Shown piece by piece: positions 20,946-29,332 of a stretch of DNA of 64,000 nucleotides. Every line of letters starts with the position of its first letter. Position 1 is the stretch's first letter. The notes under the pieces are model-generated. The model was not told the DNA's origin, searched no databases, and was given only the letters and a program-made list of their open reading frames with translations. Origin of the DNA: Bacteroides sp. (GTDB lineage Bacteria > Bacteroidota > Bacteroidia > Bacteroidales > Bacteroidaceae); assembly GCF_028690125.1 (NCBI RefSeq), contig NZ_JAQVBV010000012.1, forward strand, positions 62,001 through 126,000. Reading direction: 5' to 3'. The translations under genes and the position numbers were made by a program.

Positions 20946-22820
20946 TTATCTTTTTATTTTATTATATTCAACAATCTCCTTAAAAAATGAAATTAACTCA
21001 GGGACATAATAATCAAAACTAAATTCATAGCGTTGTTTCATCATGTTCTCCCGCAATACACTCATATAATGCCGATCTTTTAATTGATAGCAAAGATCAT
21101 TCATATCTTTAAAAAATACCCCTACATTTTTTTGTCGGACAATATTTTGCATAGCTACAAGATGTTCTGAATTATTTTTCTGTATCATAGGTAACCCCGC
21201 CATAGCCAAAGTAGTCAGCCTGGCAGGAATATTCAAATCATTCCAGTTTGCATTCAACACATTTCCATTATTATGACTATCGAAACAATGGAGCCACCCT
21301 GCGTCATATTTCGAGAATTCCTTCACCCAATTCTCCGGTATACAATGAGGATGCAAATGAATATGCCTCGGTGCTCTATTCTTCAAATGATAAAGATACC
21401 CCATTTTATGATCATGATAATTTTCTGTATATACGTGAATATGGATATTCTGTTGTGATAGAACCTGCACATGTTCAGGAGTAATGCCTACTATTCTACC
21501 TGGTACTACAGTATGTATTTCATGATCTGATTCAGATATTAATCTTGAAAAATCATTCTTGAAATAATCTTTTTTAGGTAAATCACCATCTAAAATATAA
21601 GTTAATCCCATTTTGGGAATAAATTGCTCAAACCAAGATTTTACTTCCTCATTAATAAAAATATTGCCATCAGCATGAGAATATAAATAAACTAACTCTT
21701 TCCATTTCCCTTCACGAATAGCATGAAAAGCACTTTCTTTAAAATGCCAAACAAAAGGTATTTCCGGAAAATTCTTCCGTACTTCATAAGCCAGGGAAAT
21801 TGCGCCGAAATTTAACAAACCATAAATTATGTCAGGCTTAATTTCCTTTATCTTATTTTTATAATCCTCATAAGGGATATCAATAACATTCCCAAAAGGG
21901 AGATGCCCGACAGTTGTGCTGCAATAAGTTGGTTTTTCTATCCAAAGTCCATACAACTGATGTCCAGCTTCTTCCAAAGCATATATTCTATCTGGATTGA
22001 ATGCCAATTCCCCCACAACCAATATTTTTAATGAATCTTTAGAAGGTATTATTTTTCGTCTGAAATTCTTGTAAATTTCCTCTTCATCGGTAAATTTATA
22101 GTCTGATACTTGAATTTTAATAGGATCATTTACCTTATAAAAACTCCGATAATGATTAACACCTCCACCATATTTTTCACTAATAATCTTATGCCTTTGA
22201 TTAGGATGATCTGTCCATAAAGCACTTATGCTACCCGTAGGTACAAAAGCTCCTTTATCCATCAACTTTTGCCAAAACATTCGATACAAATTATCAGTGA
22301 CCCATTCTTGCCTCTCCAACCATTTATCATTAGTCTTCCGGTGTGCTGTTTGCACTAACTGAAGAGAATATCCTTCCCGTAAACCCAATGTTTCGTATTT
22401 TAATGGATGTGATGCTGCCGTATCATCAAGATCATATTTCATCCCACTATAAACCAATACGACATCAGACGATTGTTCAAATATTTCCTTTAAATCTATC
22501 AGATGATTCACATAAAAAAAATCATCAGAAGGGAGATATGCAATATAGTTGTATTTAGCAACAGCTAACCCTTGATTAATAGTATATCCCATACCTTTAT
22601 TTTCCTTATTTCTTAAATAAACGATATTAGAATATTTCTCAAGATAATCCTCAATATTTTCTTTCGTATCATCTGTACAACCATCATCGACAATAATCAG
22701 TTCCCACTGACCATAACTCTGCCTCAGCAAACTCAAAATAGCCCGCCTTATATATTCTGACTGGTTATAAGTTGGCATAATTACTGAAAAGCCATCTATT
22801 TCATGTTTTTCCATATTCAT
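20946..22820 (-). CDS. GT2-GT4-like fusion glycosyltransferase, copy B
   Basis: 624 aa from the ATG at 22820. An upstream ATG at 22841 would overlap the previous gene by 20 bases, whereas 22820 starts one base after its TGA. Residues ~5-225 form a GT2 domain (FSVIMPTYNQSEYIRRAI, VDDGCTDD, LPSDDFF). From about 265 a GT-B-like domain follows (LVVGELAFNPDRIYALEEAGH, DIIYGLLNFGAISLAYEV, YDAGWLHCFDSHNNGN). It is a clear paralogue of the gene at 29333-31180 along the whole length, with shared blocks such as LQLVQTAHRKT and YGGG. Each copy sits beside a LanC-like gene, so the pair was probably duplicated as a unit. Confidence 0.88.
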   Translation of the reverse strand: MNMEKHEIDGFSVIMPTYNQSEYIRRAILSLLRQSYGQWELIIVDDGCTDDTKENIEDYLEKYSNIVYLRNKENKGMGYTINQGLAVAKYNYIAYLPSDDFFYVNHLIDLKEIFEQSSDVVLVYSGMKYDLDDTAASHPLKYETLGLREGYSLQLVQTAHRKTNDKWLERQEWVTDNLYRMFWQKLMDKGAFVPTGSISALWTDHPNQRHKIISEKYGGGVNHYRSFYKVNDPIKIQVSDYKFTDEEEIYKNFRRKIIPSKDSLKILVVGELAFNPDRIYALEEAGHQLYGLWIEKPTYCSTTVGHLPFGNVIDIPYEDYKNKIKEIKPDIIYGLLNFGAISLAYEVRKNFPEIPFVWHFKESAFHAIREGKWKELVYLYSHADGNIFINEEVKSWFEQFIPKMGLTYILDGDLPKKDYFKNDFSRLISESDHEIHTVVPGRIVGITPEHVQVLSQQNIHIHVYTENYHDHKMGYLYHLKNRAPRHIHLHPHCIPENWVKEFSKYDAGWLHCFDSHNNGNVLNANWNDLNIPARLTTLAMAGLPMIQKNNSEHLVAMQNIVRQKNVGVFFKDMNDLCYQLKDRHYMSVLRENMMKQRYEFSFDYYVPELISFFKEIVEYNKIKR

Positions 22821-22821
22821 C

Positions 22822-23730
22822 TCATTCTGATTTATATGCATTCATCAAATACAACCCTAACGGAACCATCAGTTCTATCACATTTTGTTGCCTATTAGTT
22901 GCAAGTTCCAATAGTTTAGGTATAACATGCACAATCAATTCATCTTTTTTCTGTGAAAAAAGAATTTGTTGCCACAATATCTTTTTATAAGCTTCCATAT
23001 TCCAATTTCCACAACTCACCTTAGTCATTTTAATCAGTACTTCTTTTTTAAAAGGTATCGAATCATCCATTTGCTCCAATAAGTTTATAAGAATCGCAGA
23101 ATCACCGAATAAATCATCATCTATATTGTAGCTCATTAAATAGCTTAAAATCCTCCATATTAGCCTAGAAACCTCTTCTGTATGCATATTTTGTTTTTTC
23201 AATTCAATCAGAAAATAAAGCATTGAATTTATTAGATCTAATGGTTTTTTCTTCTCATCATATATACTTAAACAATAATAATTACAAGTATTCAAAAGAG
23301 AGGATATCTTGTGATTATAATCGTCTAGCATATCTTTTTCTCTCGGTTTAGAAATAAGATAAAGGGCCGATGATAAAGTTGAAAAGCCTGTATCAAAATT
23401 TATAGATTCACTGCAGAAAATGTGGTATTCCAAATCCGTAAGTGTGTCTTTATCTACTTCCACAAAAGCATTGCGAATTAAGTAATTAATCCCCCAGCCA
23501 ACTCCCGAAAGCCCTTGGTCTATACTGTTATTTTTTATTTTTCCAATATTATCCAAAACCTCACCTAACAAGTTATCTGCTATATCACTATACGTTTTAA
23601 TGCCAGTATTTTTATAAAGTTCATAATAGAACAACACCGCACCCATTTTTCCTCCAATCAGTTCTATTTTTTTTATTTCTTGTAAATTAAGAGTTATAAC
23701 ATTAGCAATGTTCAATAATAGTTTATTCAT
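22822..23730 (-). CDS. LanC-like protein without visible zinc ligands, copy B
   Basis: 302 aa, all helical in character. The N-terminal half resembles lanthionine cyclase-like alpha/alpha toroids: GGKMGAVLFYYELYKNTG (residues ~27-44), SDIADNLLGEVLDNI and the hallmark GLSGVGWGINYLIRN near residue 76. It is shorter than LanC (about 400 aa), and I find no C-terminal Cys...Cys-His-Gly zinc motif, so cyclase activity is unlikely. No LanB or LanM dehydratase is nearby. It is a paralogue of 28379-29329. The gene ends one base before the GT2-GT4 fusion starts, and the second copy is arranged similarly, so the two products may form a complex. Family call is moderately sure, role unknown. Confidence 0.65.
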   Translation of the reverse strand: MNKLLLNIANVITLNLQEIKKIELIGGKMGAVLFYYELYKNTGIKTYSDIADNLLGEVLDNIGKIKNNSIDQGLSGVGWGINYLIRNAFVEVDKDTLTDLEYHIFCSESINFDTGFSTLSSALYLISKPREKDMLDDYNHKISSLLNTCNYYCLSIYDEKKKPLDLINSMLYFLIELKKQNMHTEEVSRLIWRILSYLMSYNIDDDLFGDSAILINLLEQMDDSIPFKKEVLIKMTKVSCGNWNMEAYKKILWQQILFSQKKDELIVHVIPKLLELATNRQQNVIELMVPLGLYLMNAYKSE

Positions 23731-23748
23731 GTTATTTATAGAGTAAAT

Positions 23749-24465
23749 TTAACTTATCCAAGCTCCAAAGTAATAATGTATGGCATAAGCCTCTTTTATA
23801 CTTTCCTCAAGTCGTTTATCCCAATGACCTTTTCTTGCCACATTAGCCATAGGAACATCAAATGGACTCACATAAGATGACGGTATTAAAAATATATCTT
23901 CTTGTTCTTCCTTTGTTTGATTCTTATATAAATCAATTAACATCCATTGTCCTGTTGTCTCAAATATATAATCTTTATTAGTTCCGATAGAAAAGGATAA
24001 CCTTAAAATTTCCTCAGAGAAAATCTTTTCAATAATTTTCTTCATAAAACTATGCCCGGGAACAGAAGCCATAAGTGAGTTATTAAAAATAAAATCACGT
24101 TTAGCCATTCGGCAATGAGATGAAGGCTCCTGAGAAAAACAACAGTGTTTATCTTGCAATAATCCATCCATAGGTTTCAATGACTCGTAATCAAAATCTA
24201 CATACATACCACCCATTTTATAGAGTATCAAGTACCTTATTACATCCCATCGTTGAACATTGTAAGGAAAATTATTATATGCCTCCCAATATTGAGGATA
24301 GTATTCCAATATAAATGAATTCATTTTAGTAGCATCCCAAAAGATATATTCCCAATTAGGATAATCATATCTCCAGGTTTCTGCCATTCTAGCAAAATGC
24401 TCAGGCAACGGTTCATCGATCCCCGACCAGATTTGATGTATTTTTCTAGGTATTGTTCCTTTCAT
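23749..24465 (-). CDS. GT32-family glycosyltransferase
   Basis: 238 aa, a compact single domain. It begins with the GT32 pattern IPRKIHQIWSG and NWEYIFWD, followed by QRWDVIRYLILYKMGGMYVDFD, where DFD near residue 95 is the metal-binding DXD. The C-terminal AYAIHYYFGAW is also typical. Bacterial members transfer hexoses to lipid- or protein-linked glycans. It lies 18 bases before the LanC-like copy B in the leftward operon. Immediately upstream of its start is the tail of a decayed glf gene, so the locus has been rearranged here. Confidence 0.88.
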   Translation of the reverse strand: MKGTIPRKIHQIWSGIDEPLPEHFARMAETWRYDYPNWEYIFWDATKMNSFILEYYPQYWEAYNNFPYNVQRWDVIRYLILYKMGGMYVDFDYESLKPMDGLLQDKHCCFSQEPSSHCRMAKRDFIFNNSLMASVPGHSFMKKIIEKIFSEEILRLSFSIGTNKDYIFETTGQWMLIDLYKNQTKEEQEDIFLIPSSYVSPFDVPMANVARKGHWDKRLEESIKEAYAIHYYFGAWIS

Positions 24466-24477
24466 CTATTGTATGAT

Positions 24478-24825
24478 TTATTATTCAATTCTATTTTAAC
24501 AACTAAATTTAATGCAAACATTATTATCTGATTCATATTATAAAAATTACATTCTACAAACCTTCCTCAAAATCAACTTTATTTCCTAATTGAGCCTATT
24601 CGTAATATTTCTCATATAAAGCATTATTCATTTACTATTTCCTGAGTAATTAACAAGATTCACAATCTATTTGGAATAGTTATTGTCAAAAAATGAAACA
24701 TACGGATAAACGACAAACATTAAAAATCAGAAAATCAAACGCTTTCTTCCTCTATTGTTTTTCCGTATGACCTTTTAATAACAATCCATAAATATCCTTT
24801 CCAATAATACTAAATATAAGAAAAA
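24478..24825 (-). pseudogene. Decayed second copy of glf
   Basis: The whole 398-base spacer between the S41 peptidase and GT32 genes is a ruined UDP-galactopyranose mutase. Reading the minus strand: 24820-24752 gives FSIIGKDIYGLLLKGHTEKQ (intact glf: ISLVGKDIYEKLIKGYTEKQ), then a stop in place of Trp. Then RKKAFDF and RLSVCFIF with stops follow, matching GKKAVDL and RLPVRFTF. After a deletion of roughly 150 codons, 24630-24600 reads NNALYEKYYE (intact NNVLYEKYSE), and 24540-24478 reads YNMNQIIMFALNLVVKIEL (intact YNMDQVIERALHLAALLEL). The 5' third is missing, cut at the peptidase gene. About half the residues are conserved against the working copy at 16582-17694. Confidence 0.8.
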
Positions 24826-24863
24826 ATCAATTTTTAAATATTTAATATACTATTGCTAGTTAC

Positions 24864-27062
24864 TCAATTTGCATTTCCAATATATTCAATTGCTTTTCTA
24901 ATCCAGACATCTTCTCCAGCCTTTATATCTTCTATTGTCTGCTGCACTGGAATATCTATTTTCACTCCCGTACGTTGATTCATGCCCCATTCTGGGTAAA
25001 ATGCTCCAGAAGCAGTATATTTTGCTTTAACTGCACGTGGCAAGTATAAATATCCAACATGCCCATTTGCACCAGCTGTTTGAGTTCCAATAATAGCACT
25101 TTGGGGAGCACCGCGAAAAACAATTGAACATATTTCACCAAAACTTTGTGTGTTCTCATTTACCAAAATTGCAATTTTACCTTTAAAAGAATCAAAATTT
25201 TGGTATTGTTCACTATTCATTACTACATCAAGAAAATAATTACCCGGATTTTTTTTAGAATTCATAGAAAACCACATAAAAGCGCCTTTTTCCGCATAAA
25301 GATATTTCCCTATTAAACTTAGTACATTTGTTCGTGGATATTCACGTAAATCCAGTATCAATCCTTTAGCTGTTTTCATTCTATTTTTCATTAATTCATC
25401 AAAATCTTCAGCGATAACTTTCGCCGCATTGACATAAATAATGTTTTTTGACTGTAAATCATATTGTTCAAATCCCTTTCTCCCTTTAAAAGGCATATTA
25501 GGAGCAGATGTTTTTATCATCCTTTGATACACCGTATTATTATATCCGATAGTAAGATTTATTAGTGAATCGGGTGTTAAAAGAAGCAAATTTCTCACAT
25601 TTCTCAACAATCCTCTTTCATTTGAAGAAGGAATAGTCGAACGATATTCTTCAACAATTTCTGAGACTTCCTTATCATTTACAGCAAGGATAACTGAGCC
25701 TCTTTCTACTTCCTTTTGCATCGTAAATTCTACCACAAACTCTCCATCTTTTGCCTGAGTCAGTCCCAAAGCCGGTTTCCTCATAGGTTGGGAACTACCT
25801 GAAAATTGAATCAATCCATGAGAATCATTAATTTCTGCAAGTACCTTTTTTATTGAATGATTTAGTTCCAATTCAGAAGATGTTTCAATAAATTCAGGAA
25901 GATATTTTGCCAAAAGAGAACTCCATTTATTAGTCGTATAATCAATATATGGATAAGCATATTCTAAAGCATTCCACAACCTGAAAAGAGTAAGAATACG
26001 ATACCCTTGATCTTCCCAATTCATATCAGGATACGGTTTATCTCTCACAAATTCTATTTCTTCCTTATCCTTAAGAATTGGAAGATAGTAATTAAAAACG
26101 CTATTACGTTTAGCATTTTTTATCCGTATCAACTTTTCACTCAATACATTATCAAAAAGTTTTAAATCTTCCAGCCATTCTAAATGAGCAAAACGATGAT
26201 ATTTGGAGGAATCCTGAATCGAGTAATCTTCTGTTTCTTGAATCTCTCCATACTTGTCTATCCACTTGTTAAGAAGAAAATTCCTTTCATTACTATCTTT
26301 AGCACTTGCAATAAATGGTAGTACGCGAAATAATTCAAAATCCCAATTATATTTTCCAATTACAACCTGTGGGTGATAATATTTAAGAAATCCCCACACT
26401 TTACCTAGTATTTCCAGATTTTTCAATGTATATGGATTAGTTATATCTATTGCAATACCTGAACCTTTTATAAATTCAGTATCTTTATCTGCTTCAACAG
26501 TCGGATTTGTCATTATATCAAATGATTGTCCATCGACTAACACTTGACAATCAGTTACCCAAAGAGTTATCACAGACATACAGGAAATACGAAAATGAAA
26601 ATTATCTGTACGCTCAAGTGGCATTTCAACATAAAATTCCTTCCAATCTTGTTCTCCATCACATTTTATACTGGTATTTTGAGACATAAATTTTTTAAGA
26701 TAAGTATCCAATACAATTGTAAAGTCAACTTTTGCATCTTGTGCTTGTTGATACTTATATTTTCCTTTAAATACAATTTTTTTTCCAACAATATCCCGAT
26801 TTGATAGATCAAATTGTGCAGTCACTATATTTCCTTGCTGTGTTGAAGGAATCATCAAAGATGCTTTTTCACCAGGCAATGTATGATAATCTATTTCAAT
26901 TTCTTCGCAATCACTATGCCAACCCATCTTGGGAAAACGTCCTACAAAGTTAGAAAAGATATGTGCCCCATCTAAAGACAAGAATCCTTTCTTGAGCTGC
27001 GTATTTTGAGCATCAACATCTACAACAAATATCAAAAATAATAAACAATAAAACAACTTCAT
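24864..27062 (-). CDS. Secreted S41-family peptidase, copy A
   Basis: 732 aa with a signal peptide ending near residue 18 (VVDVDAQ). Residues ~20-195 form a beta-sandwich domain that looks like a carbohydrate- or ligand-binding module. A helical region (GFLKYYHPQVVIGKYNWDFELFRVLP) follows, then a PDZ-like stretch and the C-terminal S41 protease domain. The probable nucleophile Ser is in VNENTQSFGEI, with IGTQTAGANGHVG behind it, as in tricorn-core-like S41 enzymes. It cleaves proteins in the periplasm or outside the cell. It is a full-length paralogue of 41021-43228. In this operon it could process the exported leader protein, but such enzymes are also general Bacteroides envelope proteases. 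Confidence 0.88.
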   Translation of the reverse strand: MKLFYCLLFLIFVVDVDAQNTQLKKGFLSLDGAHIFSNFVGRFPKMGWHSDCEEIEIDYHTLPGEKASLMIPSTQQGNIVTAQFDLSNRDIVGKKIVFKGKYKYQQAQDAKVDFTIVLDTYLKKFMSQNTSIKCDGEQDWKEFYVEMPLERTDNFHFRISCMSVITLWVTDCQVLVDGQSFDIMTNPTVEADKDTEFIKGSGIAIDITNPYTLKNLEILGKVWGFLKYYHPQVVIGKYNWDFELFRVLPFIASAKDSNERNFLLNKWIDKYGEIQETEDYSIQDSSKYHRFAHLEWLEDLKLFDNVLSEKLIRIKNAKRNSVFNYYLPILKDKEEIEFVRDKPYPDMNWEDQGYRILTLFRLWNALEYAYPYIDYTTNKWSSLLAKYLPEFIETSSELELNHSIKKVLAEINDSHGLIQFSGSSQPMRKPALGLTQAKDGEFVVEFTMQKEVERGSVILAVNDKEVSEIVEEYRSTIPSSNERGLLRNVRNLLLLTPDSLINLTIGYNNTVYQRMIKTSAPNMPFKGRKGFEQYDLQSKNIIYVNAAKVIAEDFDELMKNRMKTAKGLILDLREYPRTNVLSLIGKYLYAEKGAFMWFSMNSKKNPGNYFLDVVMNSEQYQNFDSFKGKIAILVNENTQSFGEICSIVFRGAPQSAIIGTQTAGANGHVGYLYLPRAVKAKYTASGAFYPEWGMNQRTGVKIDIPVQQTIEDIKAGEDVWIRKAIEYIGNAN

Positions 27063-27564
27063 AATATATTATTTTGGTTCTCAACAATTTTAAACAGTAT
27101 TATACACATAAACTAAAAGTATAATTAATCTATCCTTCAATATAGAAGATAATCCATTAAACTAAACACAAATTTGTACTTTTTTTAAAAAAAATAAAGG
27201 TCAATATTTTTTATGTATCAAAATAGTATTTTTAATCTTACTTCATAATTCAGATACCACTTCAAAATATCCTTAAAGTATCTTCTAATATTAATACAAG
27301 ATTCCATATGTATTAATTCATACTATCTATCAATTATATCATCATATCTTACAATATTCCAATCTTTTACATAAATTATAAATATCCTCGCAAAAAGCAA
27401 ATCTAGGCATAAAATGAGACATATAACAAATCTATTATATTAAAAGTTTTATTATTTATAAAAAAAACTTTCATCATTACCTCCAAAATCAAAACAAAAA
27501 ATATTTCAATTATTCAGGTTCTGACTTTGGAGGACAAACATCAAGACAATTTACCTTTCAAATA
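27063..27564. other. AT-rich spacer of 502 bases; contains a peptide remnant
   Basis: No intact gene seen. The left part presumably holds the promoter of the S41 gene, but no clean TAnnTTTG is found. A 23-codon ORF behind a GGAGG sequence (27403-27474, minus) is unrecognised. The Cys-containing tail at 27510-27557 is listed separately. Confidence 0.5.
27510..27557 (-). pseudogene. Cys-containing C-terminal peptide remnant
   Basis: Directly after the stop of the leader protein gene, the minus strand reads (stop)KVNCLDVCPPKSEPE(stop). There is no start codon. The short Cys/Pro/Ser-rich composition resembles the core end of Bacteroidales double-glycine peptide precursors. It may be the 3' remnant of a second precursor gene; it could also be chance. 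Confidence 0.3.
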
Positions 27565-28278
27565 TTATCTATACTGGTTGTAAATTGTGGTACTACCACT
27601 GTTAGCAGAATAGCCAGTATACGAATCTCCGCGTCCACCCGATGTTACAACTTTCACTTCTACTTGACCATGATATTTCGTCAAATCAACACTAGCACCA
27701 CCTATATAAGTAGAACCTTGTTCAGTCAAATATGTTCCATTTGGATCTCTGTACAAAGATACTTGTTCTCTTTTCTGCCCATTTACATAAACTTCTACAA
27801 AACCGGAATAAGTATATGTTGAAGAATATCCAGGAATTCCTTTAATAGTACAACCTACATCTAACACGCCATTTGAATTTCTGACCGACATATTTGATTG
27901 ATAGGTCGCTCCAGCTCCCATTCCTTCAACAAAATCATAATTAGGATGAGTTGTAGTAATTTGATCATATTGAGGACGTCCAGTTTCGCCATAATTACCG
28001 TATATGACTACATCTGGTGCAACATATCCCCAACCATATACCCAACCACCTGGCCAATTACCTTCCCAGTTATTTAACTCATCTTGCGTATATCCACTAT
28101 ACCAATGGTAGTTTCCATCAGGATCATATCCTCCGAATCCATGATTTAACCAATCATCAAATCCACCACCAGAATAACCGTCCGAATAACCACCTACATA
28201 ATACCGCATCTCTTCTTCTGTCAATACAGGGTAATGCTGCTGCAATCCCTGAAAATCTTGTCGAGTAATTTTCCTCAT
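27565..28278 (-). CDS. Double-glycine-leader exported protein, Gly/Tyr-rich
   Basis: 237 aa. Residues 1-30 are a classical double-glycine leader: basic start MRKITRQDF, hydrophobic spaced residues, LTEEEM and VGG (Gly29-Gly30). This matches the pattern of the Bacteroidales GG-type natural-product precursors (L(S/T)xxEMxxIxGG). The 207-residue cargo starts YSDGYSGGG; its first ~70 residues are rich in Gly, Tyr, Trp, Asn and Asp. The rest looks like a beta-sandwich (FVEVYVNGQKREQVSLY, GGASVDLTKYHGQVEVKVV). It has a single Cys, so lanthionine rings are unlikely. The C39 ABC exporter encoded divergently should cut after GG. Glycosylation by the neighbouring GTs is possible. I do not recognise the cargo. 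Confidence 0.85.
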   Translation of the reverse strand: MRKITRQDFQGLQQHYPVLTEEEMRYYVGGYSDGYSGGGFDDWLNHGFGGYDPDGNYHWYSGYTQDELNNWEGNWPGGWVYGWGYVAPDVVIYGNYGETGRPQYDQITTTHPNYDFVEGMGAGATYQSNMSVRNSNGVLDVGCTIKGIPGYSSTYTYSGFVEVYVNGQKREQVSLYRDPNGTYLTEQGSTYIGGASVDLTKYHGQVEVKVVTSGGRGDSYTGYSANSGSTTIYNQYR

Positions 28279-28317
28279 AACTAAAATAATTTTTTAAATA
28301 TTAAACACTATTTCGAA

Positions 28318-28389
28318 TTAGAGACAAGCCGACTGACAACCAGCAAAGCTACTCTTATTCAATTTAAACTCTATTTTATTAAACCTCTT
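28318..28389 (-). pseudogene. Vestigial lanthipeptide-like precursor peptide
   Basis: In the 100-base spacer between LanC-like copy A and the leader protein gene, the minus strand reads KIEFKLNKSSFAGCQSACL before a stop at 28318-28320. The first part resembles the start of Bacteroidetes class I lanthipeptide leaders (KKIxLKLNKxTIA...), and GCQSACL resembles a core with Ser/Cys for thioether rings. The leader's second half, including GG, is missing, and there is no ATG (only a TTG inside). I read it as a precursor gene shrunken by deletion; a working tiny gene with a non-ATG start cannot be excluded. Confidence 0.35.
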
Positions 28390-29329
28390 TTTTCATTAGC
28401 CAAAGCCCTATTGCAGATAATTTACTATTAACAATCATATCATCATAAAAAGCTTCTTGAATCTTCTCATTTATATAGGTTTCTAGATTAACTAAAGATA
28501 TATTTTCGAAAACAGATAAATCATACAAAATGTCCCACCACAAATTATCATACCAAAAATTCATAGAATCCATATCAGAGAAACTTACAAGACTTTCTAC
28601 ACTCTTTAAAAGCTGCATTCCTTCTCTTTCAAATAGTAAAGGGAGTCTCATTAAATTCTGTTTAAATAATATGATGTCAATATCCTGATACTTATGTTCA
28701 CTTAAAGTTTGTTCGGAAATATTCAAAAGATCCCTCAATATTTTCTCAATACCTATTTTATTAATCTCCAACTTATTATATAGTCCACAAAAAACATATA
28801 ACATAGAATTCAACAAAGATAGTTTAAGACTATCTTTATTTTGAATACTAGTCCTTATTATCAATCGTGTATTTTCAATCACTCCAGTAATCCAAACATT
28901 TTCTACTTCATCCAACCGAAAAGATATTCGAGAAAGTAAATATATTCCTGAAGAACATAAAGAAACAGGAGCATGAAGTTCTTTCATTAATGAAGTTCTC
29001 ACATCACTAAGTAAAGCCTCATCTATATAATGAAAAACATCATCATCAGGACTACTCTCTAAAAAACCTTCTCGAAGTAAAACAGTCAAAGCATACCCCA
29101 CCCCAGCAACTCCATCTAAAGCGCTAGGAGACAACTCTGGCCTCAGCTGACTAAGAATATCATCCAATAACTCAGAGGCTATATTCTCATAAATTTTACA
29201 GCCTGAATATTGAGAATATTTATATAAAAATAAACAAACACCTATTTTCCCGTTAAACAGACCAATAGCTTCAGTATTAGCCAAATTAGCAACTATTGTA
29301 TTTGCTATTCGTTGAATAATTTTATTCAT
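28379..29329 (-). CDS. LanC-like protein without visible zinc ligands, copy A
   Basis: 316 aa, paralogue of 22822-23730. Shared features are the start MNKIIQRIANTI, NGKIGVCLFLYKYSQYSG near residue 26, NIASELLDDIL, and DGVAGVGYALTVLLREG near residue 70, the LanC-type Gly-rich turn. The C-terminal half has no Cys...CHG zinc site, and the protein is about 100 residues shorter than an active cyclase. It is separated by only 3 bases from the GT2-GT4 copy A gene upstream, repeating the pairing seen with copy B. A scaffold or substrate-binding role for glycosylation of the exported peptide is inference. Confidence 0.65.
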   Translation of the reverse strand: MNKIIQRIANTIVANLANTEAIGLFNGKIGVCLFLYKYSQYSGCKIYENIASELLDDILSQLRPELSPSALDGVAGVGYALTVLLREGFLESSPDDDVFHYIDEALLSDVRTSLMKELHAPVSLCSSGIYLLSRISFRLDEVENVWITGVIENTRLIIRTSIQNKDSLKLSLLNSMLYVFCGLYNKLEINKIGIEKILRDLLNISEQTLSEHKYQDIDIILFKQNLMRLPLLFEREGMQLLKSVESLVSFSDMDSMNFWYDNLWWDILYDLSVFENISLVNLETYINEKIQEAFYDDMIVNSKLSAIGLWLMKKEV

Positions 29330-29332
29330 AAT

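Noticed and set aside
27140..27400. Possible decayed gene in the S41 upstream spacer
   Set aside because: One minus frame reads with few stops (DWNIVRYDDIIDR, FKDILKWYLNYEV), but I could not match it to any family; AT-rich DNA gives such frames by chance.
27403..27474. 23-codon ORF behind a GGAGG sequence
   Set aside because: The peptide (MKVFFINNKTFNII...) has no recognisable leader or core, and Shine-Dalgarno strength is a poor guide in Bacteroides.
22822..29329. Working lanthipeptide cyclases
   Set aside because: No dehydratase gene is present, zinc ligands are not visible in either LanC-like protein, and the main GG-leader cargo has one Cys.
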